The position numbers and the translations under genes are program-made. Shown here piece by piece: positions 41,326 through 49,467 of a DNA stretch of 64,000 nucleotides (position 1 is its first letter; every line of letters starts with the position of its first letter). The notes under the pieces were generated by a model that was not told the DNA's origin, did no database searches, and saw only the letters and a list, made by a program, of their open reading frames with translations. The stretch comes from Streptomyces sp. 1222.5 (lineage in GTDB: Bacteria; Actinomycetota; Actinomycetes; Streptomycetales; Streptomycetaceae), in assembly GCF_900105245.1 (NCBI RefSeq), contig NZ_FNSZ01000001.1:7996001-8060000 (forward strand), in the 5' to 3' direction.

Positions 41326-42495
41326 ATGCGCTTCCGGCATCCGGACGGCACGACCGTCCACCTCGCCTACTGCACGAACGTCCACCCCGCCGAGACCCTC
41401 GACGGCGTCCTCGCCCAACTGCGCGACCACTGCGAGCCGGTACGCCGCCGGCTCGGCCGCGACCGCCTCGGCATCGGTCTGTGGCTCGCCCACGACGCCG
41501 CCCGCGCCGTGGACACCGACCCGTCCGCGCTGCGCATGCTGCGCGGCGAACTCGACCGGCGCGGCCTGGAGGTCGTCACCCTCAACGGGTTCCCCTACGA
41601 GGGCTTCGGCTCCGACGAGGTCAAGTACCGGGTGTACCGGCCGGACTGGGCGGATCGCGAGCGCCTGGAGTACACCACCGCGCTGGCCCGGATCCTCGGC
41701 ACGCTGCTGCCCGACGACGTCACCGAGGGCAGCGTCTCGACCCTGCCGCTCGGCTGGCGCACCACCTGGACCGCCGAGCGCGCCCGCACGGGCCACGAGG
41801 CCCTGCGCACCCTCGGCGCCCGCCTGGACGCGCTGGCGGAGCTGACCGGCCGCTCGATCCGCGTCGGCCTGGAACCCGAGCCCGGCTGCACCGTGGAGAC
41901 CACCCACGACGCCCTGGCCCCGCTCACCGCCGTGCAGCACCCCCGCATCGGCGTGTGCGTCGACACCTGCCACCTCGCCACGTCCTTCGAGGACCCGCGG
42001 ACCGCACTGGACGCCCTCGCCACCGCACGGATCCCCGTCGTGAAGTCCCAGCTGTCGGCCGCCCTGCACGCCGAACACCCCGGCCGGCCCGACGTGCGCG
42101 CCGCGCTCGCCGCGTTCGCCGAGCCCCGCTTCCTGCACCAGACCCGCACCGCCACGCCCGCCGGCCTGCGCGGCACCGACGACCTGCCCGAGGCCCTGAA
42201 CGGCGACGCCCTCCCCACGACGGCACCGTGGCGCGCCCACTTCCACGTCCCCCTGCACGCCGACCCCGACGGGCCGCTGACCGCCACCCTCCCGGTGCTC
42301 CGCGACGCGCTCACCCGCCTCGTCGGCGGACCCCGCCCGCTCACCCGCCACCTGGAGGTCGAGACGTACACCTGGCAGGCGCTCCCGCCCGGCCTGCGCC
42401 CCCGCGGCCGGGACCGGCTCGCCGACGGCATCGCCGCCGAACTCGCCCTCGCCCGCGACCTGCTGACCGACCTGGGCCTGAAGGAGCTGCCATGA
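41326..42495 (+). CDS. eboE: EboE-like metabolite traffic protein (TIM barrel)
   Basis: This 389-residue protein opens with 'VHLAYCTNVHPAETLDGVLAQL', the conserved EboE start, then 'LGIGLWLAHDAARAV' and 'VVTLNGFPYEGFGSDEVKYRVY'. Metal-ligand strands follow as 'RVGLEPEPGCTVET' and 'GVCVDTCHLATSFED', and the end reads 'HLEVETYTWQALP'. Length and motifs match EboE, a xylose-isomerase-like barrel whose reaction is unknown. It overlaps eboF by 4 nt (ATGA). Confidence 0.9.
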   Translation: MRFRHPDGTTVHLAYCTNVHPAETLDGVLAQLRDHCEPVRRRLGRDRLGIGLWLAHDAARAVDTDPSALRMLRGELDRRGLEVVTLNGFPYEGFGSDEVKYRVYRPDWADRERLEYTTALARILGTLLPDDVTEGSVSTLPLGWRTTWTAERARTGHEALRTLGARLDALAELTGRSIRVGLEPEPGCTVETTHDALAPLTAVQHPRIGVCVDTCHLATSFEDPRTALDALATARIPVVKSQLSAALHAEHPGRPDVRAALAAFAEPRFLHQTRTATPAGLRGTDDLPEALNGDALPTTAPWRAHFHVPLHADPDGPLTATLPVLRDALTRLVGGPRPLTRHLEVETYTWQALPPGLRPRGRDRLADGIAAELALARDLLTDLGLKELP

Positions 42496-43883
42496 CCGGA
42501 CCCACCCCGCTGCTGGTCCTCGACGTCGTCGGCCTGACCCCCCGGCTCCTCGCCCACATGCCGCACCTCACGGCGCTCGCCGACAGCGGCTCCCGGGCCC
42601 ACCTCGGTACCGTCCTGCCCGCCGTCACCTGCGCCGCCCAGTCGACCTTCCTCACCGGGACGCTCCCCGGCGAGCACGGCATCGTCGGCAACGGCTGGTA
42701 CTTCCGCGAGCTCGGTGACGTCCTGCTGTGGCGCCAGCACAACGGCCTCGTCGCCGGCGACAAGATCTGGGACGCGGCCCGCCGCGCCCACCCCGGCTAC
42801 ACGGTCGCCAACATCTGCTGGTGGTACGCCATGGGCGCCGACACCGACATCACCGTCACCCCGCGCCCCGTCTACTACGCGGACGGCCGCAAGGAACCCG
42901 ACTGCTACACCAGGCCGCCCGCCCTGCACGACGAACTCACGGGAAAACTGGGCACGTTCCCCCTCTTCCGGTTCTGGGGGCCGGGAGCCGACCTGGTCTC
43001 CAGCCAGTGGATCATCGACGCCACCCGGCACATCCTGCACACCCGCCACCCCGACCTGGCGCTCTGCTACCTCCCGCACCTCGACTACGACCTCCAGCGC
43101 TACGGCCCCGACGACCCGCGCTCCCTGCGGGCCGCCACCGACCTGGACACGGCGCTGGCTCCGCTGCTCGACGAGGCACGCGCGGAGGGCCGTACCGTCG
43201 TCGCCCTGTCCGAGTACGGCATCACCCGCGTCAGCAGGCCCGTCGACATCAACCGCGCGCTGCGCCGGGCGGGTCTGCTGGAGGTGCACACCCAGGACGG
43301 CATGGAGTACCTCGACCCGATGGCCTCCCGCGCCTTCGCCGTCGCCGACCACCAGATCGCCCATGTCTACGTGCGCCGGCCCGAGGACCTGGCCGCCACC
43401 CGCGCCGCCCTCGACGGGCTGCCCGGCATGGAGCAACTCCTCGACGACGAGGGCAAGAAGGCCCACCACCTGGACCATCCGCGCTCCGGTGACCTGGTCG
43501 CCGTCGCCGAACCGGACGCCTGGTTCACGTACTACTACTGGCTGGACGACGCCCGCGCCCCCGACTTCGCACGGCTCGTGGAGATCCACCGCAAGCCCGG
43601 CTACGACCCGGTCGAGCTGTTCATGGACCCCCACGACCCGTACGTCAAGGTCAAGGCGGCCACCGCGCTCGCCCGCAAGAAGCTCGGCCTGCGCTACCGC
43701 ATGGCGGTCGTGCCCCTCGATCCCTCACCCGTCCGGGGCAGCCACGGCCGCCTCCCCCCGAGCGACGACGACGGTCCGCTCCTCCTGTGCTCCACCCCCC
43801 GCGCCGTCGGCGACCGCATCGCGGCCACCGACGTGAAACCGCTCCTGCTCCACCTCGCCGGTCTCCGCCCCGAACACCTGTGA
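42492..43883 (+). CDS. eboF: EboF-like alkaline-phosphatase-fold hydrolase
   Basis: This 463-residue protein is of the nucleotide pyrophosphatase/phosphodiesterase (alkaline-phosphatase superfamily) type. The metal site starts at 'LLVLDVVGLTPRLL' (Asp), the nucleophile region is 'VLPAVTCAAQSTFLTGTLPGEHGIVGNGWY' (Thr in 'AVTCAAQ'), 'YLPHLDYDLQRYGPDD' carries Asp/His ligands, 'ALSEYGITRV' replaces the usual 'SDHG', and 'FAVADHQIAHVYV' supplies a His. No signal peptide is visible, so it is cytoplasmic unless exported by unusual means. It should cleave a phosphodiester or phosphonate bond of the pathway intermediate. Confidence 0.88.
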   Translation: MTGPTPLLVLDVVGLTPRLLAHMPHLTALADSGSRAHLGTVLPAVTCAAQSTFLTGTLPGEHGIVGNGWYFRELGDVLLWRQHNGLVAGDKIWDAARRAHPGYTVANICWWYAMGADTDITVTPRPVYYADGRKEPDCYTRPPALHDELTGKLGTFPLFRFWGPGADLVSSQWIIDATRHILHTRHPDLALCYLPHLDYDLQRYGPDDPRSLRAATDLDTALAPLLDEARAEGRTVVALSEYGITRVSRPVDINRALRRAGLLEVHTQDGMEYLDPMASRAFAVADHQIAHVYVRRPEDLAATRAALDGLPGMEQLLDDEGKKAHHLDHPRSGDLVAVAEPDAWFTYYYWLDDARAPDFARLVEIHRKPGYDPVELFMDPHDPYVKVKAATALARKKLGLRYRMAVVPLDPSPVRGSHGRLPPSDDDGPLLLCSTPRAVGDRIAATDVKPLLLHLAGLRPEHL

Positions 43884-43895
43884 AGGAAGGCACCC

Positions 43896-45038
43896 GTGAA
43901 CAACACGCCTGACACCGACGACCAGCTGCGCCGCACTCTCGGCATCGGCCGCCGTCGCTTCCTGAGCACCTGCACCGCCGTCGCGGCGGGCGCGATCGCC
44001 GCACCCGCCTTCGGCGCGAGCCCCGTCCAGGCCGCTCCCCAGCCGGGCGGTGAGCACGGCAACGGGCAGGTCCTCGTCCCGGCCGACAGGCGCGGCATCA
44101 TCCTGTACACCGTCCGCGACGCCATCGGCCGCGACCCGCAGTCCACGTCGCTGCCGTCCGGCTTCCGGGAGGTGTTCGAACAGCTCGCCCGGTTCGGCTA
44201 CCAGCAGGTCGAGTTCGCCGGCTACGGTCAGCACGCCAACGCGCCCGGCGGGGCGAACCTGGAGTCCGTCGAGGGCGCGAAGCAGCTGCGCCGCTGGCTC
44301 GACGACCACGGGCTGCGGGCCCAGGGCAACCACGGCTTCATCCCCGGTTCCTGGCCGCTGAGCAGCACCGACCTGGACACCTTCAAGAAGCACCTGGAGA
44401 TCGCCAACATCCTCGGCATGGCCCACGTGGGCACCGGTGGCGACCCCACCGGCAGTGCCTACCAGGCGGACTGGGACGTGGCCGCCGACAAGTGGCACGC
44501 CCTCGGCGAGCTGGCCCGCCGCGCCGGCCTCAAGCTGTACACCCACAACCACGACGCCGCCTACGGCTTCCTCCTCGACGGCGGCCCGCTCGACGCCCAG
44601 GGCCGGCCGACCCGCAGCTCCGGCATCCGCAAGCTGGAGTACTTCCTCTCCATCACCGACCCGAAGCTGGTCTGGCTGGAGATGGACATCTTCTGGGCGC
44701 ACGTGGCCCAGTACAAGTTCCGTACCTACACCGCCCACGACGGCTCGACGCAGACGAACATCTTCGACCCGGCGGGCCTCGTCACCCGCCACGACAAGCG
44801 CTACCCGCTCTTCCACGCCAAGGACGGCGTCGTCAACGCGACGAACGGCATGGGCTACGACATGGTTCCGTTCGGCACCGGTGTCATCGACTACCGGACG
44901 TTCTTCTCCCGCGTGGGCCACCGCAACTACCACAACCCGATGGTCGAGCAGGACAACGCCCCGAGCTCCACCAGCCCGGGGCAGTCCCTGGAGCACGCGG
45001 CGATCGGCTACCGCAACCTGGCCGCGCTGCGCCGCTAG
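43896..45038 (+). CDS. Tat-exported TIM-barrel isomerase-like protein
   Basis: The protein has 380 residues with a GTG start. A classic twin-arginine signal, 'GIGRRRFLSTCTAVAAGAIAAPAFG' (about 17-41), predicts export of a folded metalloprotein. The mature barrel shows 'FGYQQVEFAGYGQHA', 'GLKLYTHNHDAAYG' (His/Asp), 'LVWLEMDIFWAHVA' (Glu/Asp/His) and 'YPLFHAKDGV'. The family also contains secreted sugar isomerases and inosose-dehydratase-like proteins. It starts 12 nt after eboF and ends the co-directional locus, just before a strong hairpin. An extracytoplasmic enzyme at the end of a putative metabolite-traffic operon suggests that the product is finished outside the membrane. Confidence 0.9.
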   Translation: MNNTPDTDDQLRRTLGIGRRRFLSTCTAVAAGAIAAPAFGASPVQAAPQPGGEHGNGQVLVPADRRGIILYTVRDAIGRDPQSTSLPSGFREVFEQLARFGYQQVEFAGYGQHANAPGGANLESVEGAKQLRRWLDDHGLRAQGNHGFIPGSWPLSSTDLDTFKKHLEIANILGMAHVGTGGDPTGSAYQADWDVAADKWHALGELARRAGLKLYTHNHDAAYGFLLDGGPLDAQGRPTRSSGIRKLEYFLSITDPKLVWLEMDIFWAHVAQYKFRTYTAHDGSTQTNIFDPAGLVTRHDKRYPLFHAKDGVVNATNGMGYDMVPFGTGVIDYRTFFSRVGHRNYHNPMVEQDNAPSSTSPGQSLEHAAIGYRNLAALRR

Positions 45039-45055
45039 CGGCGGCGCCCGGCACA

Positions 45056-45090
45056 CGAGTGCCTCCCCGGCGACCCCGGGGAGGCACTCG
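45056..45090. terminator. Terminator hairpin at end of Ebo-like operon
   Basis: A perfect 15-bp stem (45056-45070 with 45076-45090) with a 5-nt loop lies 17 nt after the stop of the Tat-exported barrel gene and 10 nt from the stop of the convergent SRPBCC gene, so it can serve both strands. Confidence 0.85.
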
Positions 45091-45100
45091 CCCCCTTCTC

Positions 45101-45514
45101 TCAGCCGGCCGCGAGGTCGGCCCGGAGGCGCACCTGCTCCTCCAGGCGGCGCAGGCTGCCGTCGAGCGCGTCGTTGACCGCCTGCTCGCCCGGGTCGTGG
45201 CCGGCCTCGAAGAAGGACAGGTGGACGGTCACCTCGCTGGCACCGCTGCCGATGCCCGCGACCTGCAGCCAGCCGGTGTAGCTGCCCTGCTCCCGGGTGC
45301 CCCACTCCAGGCGCATCTGGTCCGGCCGGGCCCGCAGCAGGGCCGCCATGTCCTCCCCGGACCGGTCCTCGTGCACGGTGACGGCAGGCGGGTCCCCCGC
45401 GTCCACGTGCAGCGCGTCGGGCAGCCAGGCATCGAGCTGGGAGGTGTTGGCCGCCTGGTCGAAGACGTGCTCGGGCTGTGCGGGCATCGTGCGGGAACGT
45501 TCGTACTCGGCCAT
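45101..45514 (-). CDS. SRPBCC (START-like) family protein
   Basis: The protein has 137 residues, with ATG at 45514 chosen because the upstream frame is not protein-like. It begins 'MAEYERSRTMPAQPEHVFDQAANTSQLDAWLPDAL', the usual opening of polyketide-cyclase/START-like proteins, then beta strands including 'MRLEWGTREQGSYTGWLQV' and 'EVTVHLSFFEAGHDPGEQ', and a long C-terminal helix ('DALDGSLRRLEEQVRLRADL'). These small cavity proteins bind hydrophobic ligands. The ligand and role are unknown. It is convergent with the Ebo-like operon across a shared terminator. Confidence 0.8.
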   Translation of the reverse strand: MAEYERSRTMPAQPEHVFDQAANTSQLDAWLPDALHVDAGDPPAVTVHEDRSGEDMAALLRARPDQMRLEWGTREQGSYTGWLQVAGIGSGASEVTVHLSFFEAGHDPGEQAVNDALDGSLRRLEEQVRLRADLAAG

Positions 45515-45636
45515 GGCCGTACCGCCCCTCCGGTCGGAAGTCGTACCCCGACCGCGTGCCCAGTCGGGAGCCACCGAAAAGTCGGCATCCTTCGCGAACG
45601 GGACGCGGGAGCGGCCGGTCGTCGCCGTCGGGCCCG

Positions 45637-45867
45637 TCACAGGCCCAGTGCGATCGCCACGCGGGTCAGCTCGGCGGTGTTGGTGATGTTGAGCTTGGCC
45701 CGGATGCGGCGCAGGTAGGCGTCGACGGTGTGCTTGGAGAGTCCCATGTGGCGGGCCGTCTGCAGGTAGGTGCGGCCGGCGGCGATGTGCCGGAGCGTCT
45801 CCCGCTCGCGCGGAGCCAGCTCGGGGGCGGGGGCTTCGGTCTGCGGAAGGGTGAGAGTGGCGCTCAT
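45637..45867 (-). CDS. Standalone LuxR-type helix-turn-helix protein
   Basis: This 76-residue protein is almost only a GerE/LuxR DNA-binding domain: 'LAPRERETLRHIAAGRTYLQTARHMGLSKHTVDAYLRRIRAKLNI' (about 17-61), with recognition helix 'KHTVDAYLRRIRAKL', and 'TNTAELTRVAIALGL' at the end. There is no receiver or ligand domain, so it cannot sense by itself and may heterodimerise with full-length regulators or act constitutively. Streptomyces have several such orphan domains, some controlling development or secondary metabolism. Confidence 0.85.
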   Translation of the reverse strand: MSATLTLPQTEAPAPELAPRERETLRHIAAGRTYLQTARHMGLSKHTVDAYLRRIRAKLNITNTAELTRVAIALGL

Positions 45868-46013
45868 GGGGGGTTCCTCCGGCGGGCGGCTCGGGGGTCG
45901 CTGTGCTTGCGGGACAGCGGGGAGGTCTCTGACCGTTTAGGGCGTTTTGCCCTTGTTTCAATAGATTGCGCGCCCGACTTCATGAGGATGTCCGCCGACT
46001 GTCACAGGCGCGT

Positions 46014-46057
46014 CACAGGGGCGGGGAGGTGGTTTGAACCACCTCCCCGCCCCTGTG
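46014..46057 (-). terminator. 21-bp perfect hairpin, beta-lactamase-like gene terminator
   Basis: The arms 46014-46034 and 46037-46057 are perfectly complementary over 21 bp with only a 2-nt centre (tg). It starts 27 nt beyond the beta-lactamase-like gene stop (minus strand) and isolates it from the mini-LuxR gene. It would also function, if needed, on the plus strand. Confidence 0.8.
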
Positions 46058-46084
46058 TTCACCTGCGCCCGTGCCGGGCCGCCG

Positions 46085-46906
46085 TCACGCCGCGGCGTCG
46101 CGTACCGCCCGTTCCACCAGGGAGACCCCGTCGCTCATGGACGCGCTGCCGTCGGACAGGGCCGCCACGAGGTACCGGTGCCCCTTCACGGTGACCTGGC
46201 CGATGCTGTTGACGTCCCACAGGCCGGTGGTGTTGCGCTGCAGCCAGCCGTTCTTCAGCGCCTGACGGGCGCCCGACCCCGGGTACGCCGAGACCCCCCA
46301 GGTCTGCTCGGGCACGACCCTGTTCATCAGGGTGCGGACATAGGTCCGGGACTGCGCGTCCAGGGTGCCGCGGCCCGTCTTCGCGGTTCCGGCGTCGTCG
46401 AAGACGGCGCGGAGCAGCCGTATCTGGTCGCCCACCGTCGTCTTCGTCAGTCCCCACCTCGTGCCCGACCCGCCGGTCGTCTCGGTCAGTCCGAGGCGCT
46501 TGTTGGCCGCGGCCAGGCCGGGGGCCCGGCCGATCGCGCGCCACAGGGCGTTGGCCGCCGCGTTGTCGCTGCGCCGGATCATCGGCTCGGCGAGTTTCCG
46601 TTCCGCGGCCGTCAGATGCCGTCCCGCGTCCTGCGCCTCGAGCAGCAGCGCCGCGAGGATGTCGACCTTGACGATGCTGGCGGTGTCGTACGCCTTGTCC
46701 TGCCCGTGGATCACAGGGGTGCGGCCCGTGCCGTCCAGGTCGAGCACGGCCGTCGTGGCGTGCGGCGCCTGCTCCTTGCCGGCCGTGCCGGAGCCGGTGG
46801 CGGCCGCCGCCGTCGCGGGTGCCACCAGGCCGAGGGAGAGCAGTGCCGCCGTCGAGGCCAGGAGCGTGCCGGCCGCGGAGCGCGAGGTGGGGGAGGGGTA
46901 CGACAT
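46085..46906 (-). CDS. Exported class A beta-lactamase-like serine hydrolase
   Basis: The protein has 273 residues, ATG with GGAG upstream. The signal peptide is about 10-38 ('AAGTLLASTAALLSLGLVAPATAAAA'). Active-site Ser-x-x-Lys is 'TASIVKVDIL' (Ser77, Lys80) and the second motif is 'RRSDNAAANALW' (Ser113-Asp-Asn). The third 'KTG' motif is not evident; near its place is 'VTVKGHRYLVAALSDG', and there is no clear Omega-loop Glu. It is therefore a family member (PF13354) that may act on peptidoglycan-like substrates or be a weak beta-lactamase; resistance cannot be claimed. Confidence 0.82.
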   Translation of the reverse strand: MSYPSPTSRSAAGTLLASTAALLSLGLVAPATAAAATGSGTAGKEQAPHATTAVLDLDGTGRTPVIHGQDKAYDTASIVKVDILAALLLEAQDAGRHLTAAERKLAEPMIRRSDNAAANALWRAIGRAPGLAAANKRLGLTETTGGSGTRWGLTKTTVGDQIRLLRAVFDDAGTAKTGRGTLDAQSRTYVRTLMNRVVPEQTWGVSAYPGSGARQALKNGWLQRNTTGLWDVNSIGQVTVKGHRYLVAALSDGSASMSDGVSLVERAVRDAAA

Positions 46907-47108
46907 GGCTCCTGAACGTAGACAAAATGTGCCTCCGGTGACGTGGCCGCCGTCACTTCCGACCCTGTTCGCACCGGATTGTGAGAAGAGCCACCGTCCG
47001 GGTCGTCGGTCGCGCATTGGGGTGCTCGCCCGTGCGCGGCGGCGTGTACGCGCGGCCGGATGATCGCCCTCACATATCGTCGCCCGGACACCGACATCCG
47101 GAGTGATG

Positions 47109-48146
47109 ATGGACAAATCGGATGAGTTGGTCGGTGTGGCCGAGGGTGTGGCGGTCGTACCCGTCGCCCCGCCCCTGAGCCGCATCCGCCCGTGGCCGTT
47201 CGGCGCCGCCCTCGTGCTCACGGCCGGTGCCACGGCCGTCCTGCTCCTCGCGGGCGCCCGCTGGCTGGACCAGCCCGCGGTGCAGGCCTGGCGCACCGTC
47301 TGCCTGGCCATCACCGTCCAGGCCCTGCCCTTCCTCCTCCTCGGCACCGCCCTGTCCGGCGCCATCAACGCGTTCGTGCCGGCCGACCTGTTCACCAGGG
47401 TGCTGCCGAAGCGGCCCGCCCTCGCGGTGCCGGTCGCGGGAGTCGCGGGCGCGGTGCTGCCGGGCTGCGAGTGCGCCTCCGTACCGGTCGCCGACAGCCT
47501 GATCCGCCGGGGCGTGACACCGGCCGCCGCCTTCGCGTTCCTCCTGTCCGCGCCGGCCATCAACCCGGTCGTGCTGACCGCCACCGCCGTGGCGTTCCCG
47601 GGCAGCCCCGCCATGGTCGTCGCCCGGCTGCTCGCCTCGCTCGGCACCGCCGCCGCCATGGGCTGGCTGTGGCTCTGGCTGGGCAAGGAGGAGTGGCTGC
47701 GGCCCCTCGTACGTCACCGGCACACCGGCCACCGGCACGGCCACAGCCGCTGGACCGAGTTCCGGCTCGGCTTCCAGCACGACTTCCTGAACGCCGGCGG
47801 TTTCCTCGTGCTGGGCGCCATGGCCGCGGCCACCTTCAACGTCGCCGTGCCCCGCTCCGTCCTCGACACGTTCTCCGGATCCGCCTGGCTGTCGGTGCTC
47901 TTCCTCGCGGCGCTCGCCGTGCTGCTGGCCGTCTGCTCGGAGGCCGACGCGTTCGTCGCGGCCTCCCTCACCGGCTTCTCGCCCACCGCCCGGCTCGCGT
48001 TCCTGGTCGTCGGCCCGATGGTCGACCTGAAGCTCATCGCCCTCCAGGCCGGCACCTTCGGACGTGCCTTCGCCTGGCGGTTCTGCGCCGCGACCACGGT
48101 GGTCGCGGTCACCGCGAGCGCCCTGATCGGAGGCGTACTGCTGTGA
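47109..48146 (+). CDS. Putative permease, DUF318/ArsP-like
   Basis: The protein has 345 residues from the ATG 6 nt after GGAG; an ATG one codon earlier is possible. There are about eight hydrophobic helices. Family signature 'PGCECASVPVADSLIRRGVTPAAAFAFLLSAPAINPVVL' (about 120-160) has a CxC pair, and a second half-repeat contains 'LLAVCSEADAFVAASLTGFSPTARLAFLVVGPMVDLKL'. A His-rich cytoplasmic loop (VRHRHTGHRHGHSR) suggests metal sensing. PF03773 permeases export arsenicals in some bacteria; in actinobacteria, pairs with TIGR03943 proteins are linked to metal supply, though no clear Zur box is visible. It overlaps the next gene by 4 nt. Confidence 0.88.
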   Translation: MDKSDELVGVAEGVAVVPVAPPLSRIRPWPFGAALVLTAGATAVLLLAGARWLDQPAVQAWRTVCLAITVQALPFLLLGTALSGAINAFVPADLFTRVLPKRPALAVPVAGVAGAVLPGCECASVPVADSLIRRGVTPAAAFAFLLSAPAINPVVLTATAVAFPGSPAMVVARLLASLGTAAAMGWLWLWLGKEEWLRPLVRHRHTGHRHGHSRWTEFRLGFQHDFLNAGGFLVLGAMAAATFNVAVPRSVLDTFSGSAWLSVLFLAALAVLLAVCSEADAFVAASLTGFSPTARLAFLVVGPMVDLKLIALQAGTFGRAFAWRFCAATTVVAVTASALIGGVLL

Positions 48147-48874
48147 GACGCCCCGTACAGACCATGCTCCTGACACTGACCGGCCTCGGTCTGCTGCACG
48201 CGACCCTCCTCACCGACACCTACCTGCGCTACGTGAAGGCCGGACTGCGCCCCCTGCTGATCGTCTCCGGGCTGGTCCTGCTGGTCCTCGGCCTGGCGGG
48301 AGCCGCCGTCCGGGGATGGCAGCAGACCGCGGCGGCCGTCGGCCACGAGCACGGCCACGACCACACCGGAACCCCGCGCGTCGCCTGGCTGCTGTTCCTC
48401 CCGGCCGTGAGCCTGCTCTTCTACGCCCCGCCCGCGCCCGGCGCGTACACCGCCGCACACGCGAGCGACAAGCCGATCACCGTGCAGCGGGGATTCGCCC
48501 CGCTGCCCGCCGGCTCACCCCTGCCGCTGACCCTCACGGACTTCACCAAGCGCGTCCAGCAGGACCGCAGCAGGGCCATCGCCGGCCGCACCGTCCAGCT
48601 GACCGGGTTCGCCAGTCCGGCCGGCGACGACGGCTGGTACCTCACGCGGATCATCTTCAGCTGCTGCGCCGCCGACTCCCAGACGGTGAAGGTGCGCATG
48701 TACGGCGGTGAGGTGCCCGCGGCCGACACCTGGCTCGCCGTGACCGGGACCTGGCACCCCCAGGGCACCCTCGGCACGAAGACCGCCCCGGCGGCACTCG
48801 ACGTCCGGGACGCCCGGCCCGTCGCCCAGCCGGTGAACGCCTACACCGACGACCTGCCGCTCCGGCCGTCCTGA
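48143..48874 (+). CDS. TIGR03943 family membrane protein
   Basis: The 243-residue product has a GTG start overlapping the permease stop. Three N-terminal hydrophobic helices (about 8-60, 95-110) flank a His-rich loop (GHEHGHDHTGTP). The C-terminal extracytoplasmic domain (about 130-235) contains 'TDFTKRVQQDRSRAIAGRTVQLTGFASP' and 'LTRIIFSCCAADSQTVKVRMYG', with the paired Cys (SCC) characteristic of the family. It is a partner of the permease and probably forms a metal-handling complex. The function is uncertain, but the pairing is a well-conserved gene arrangement. Confidence 0.9.
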   Translation: MRRPVQTMLLTLTGLGLLHATLLTDTYLRYVKAGLRPLLIVSGLVLLVLGLAGAAVRGWQQTAAAVGHEHGHDHTGTPRVAWLLFLPAVSLLFYAPPAPGAYTAAHASDKPITVQRGFAPLPAGSPLPLTLTDFTKRVQQDRSRAIAGRTVQLTGFASPAGDDGWYLTRIIFSCCAADSQTVKVRMYGGEVPAADTWLAVTGTWHPQGTLGTKTAPAALDVRDARPVAQPVNAYTDDLPLRPS

Positions 48875-49023
48875 CCCCGGCCGCGGATGCGCGCTGTCCG
48901 CGGGAGGCCGCCGCCCTCATGCCCCCGGCCGCTCATTTCTGGCGGTACGGCGGCACCGCGGGCAGCGTGGAAGGAGGGAACAACGCGCGGGCCGGCGCCC
49001 TTGCCGCAGGAGAGGTGGCACAC

Positions 49024-49467
49024 ATGGACAGGGAAGTCTCCCAGCCGCGGATCGTGGTGGGCGTCGACGGCTCGCCGTTCTCGTACGAGGCGCTGCACTG
49101 GGCCGTACGCTACGCCGCCCTCGTCGGGGGCACCGTGGACGCGGTCACCGCCTGGGAGCTGCCGGGGCTGTACGGATGGTCGGCACCGGCCGTCGACACG
49201 GACATCGACGTGGACGAGGCCCGGCAGCGGATGACGCGGGAACTGACCGACGTGCTCGGCGCGGAGGGGGCGGCCTCGGTCAGCACCCACGTGGCCCACG
49301 GCAACCCCGCCGAGGTGCTGCTGCGGGCCGCCGAGGGCGCCGAGGTCCTGGTCGTCGGCAGCCGGGGGCGGGGCGGCTTCGCCCGCGCGCTGCTCGGCTC
49401 GGTCAGCCAGCACGTCTCGCAGCACGCCGGCTGCCCGGTCGTGATCGTGCGCGCCCCGGCCTCGTGA
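49024..49467 (+). CDS. Universal stress protein (UspA family)
   Basis: The protein has 147 residues in a single Usp domain: 'RIVVGVDGSPFSYEALHWAVRYA' at the N-terminus and the ATP-binding motif 'VVGSRGRGGFARALLGSVSQHV' (G-2x-G-9x-G-S type), so nucleotide-binding class. It starts at ATG 49024, some 260 nt before the phosphoketolase gene, and is read in the same direction. In actinobacteria Usp proteins are often part of hypoxia/stationary-phase regulons. Confidence 0.92.
   Translation: MDREVSQPRIVVGVDGSPFSYEALHWAVRYAALVGGTVDAVTAWELPGLYGWSAPAVDTDIDVDEARQRMTRELTDVLGAEGAASVSTHVAHGNPAEVLLRAAEGAEVLVVGSRGRGGFARALLGSVSQHVSQHAGCPVVIVRAPAS

Noticed and set aside
46085..46906. Beta-lactam resistance gene
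   Set aside because: SxxK and SDN motifs are present, but the KTG motif and Omega-loop Glu are not convincing, so only family membership is claimed.
46907..47108. Zur box before the permease/TIGR03943 genes
   Set aside because: The expected AT-rich palindrome of the Zur type was not found; only a weak gtgacg...cgtcac pair is present.
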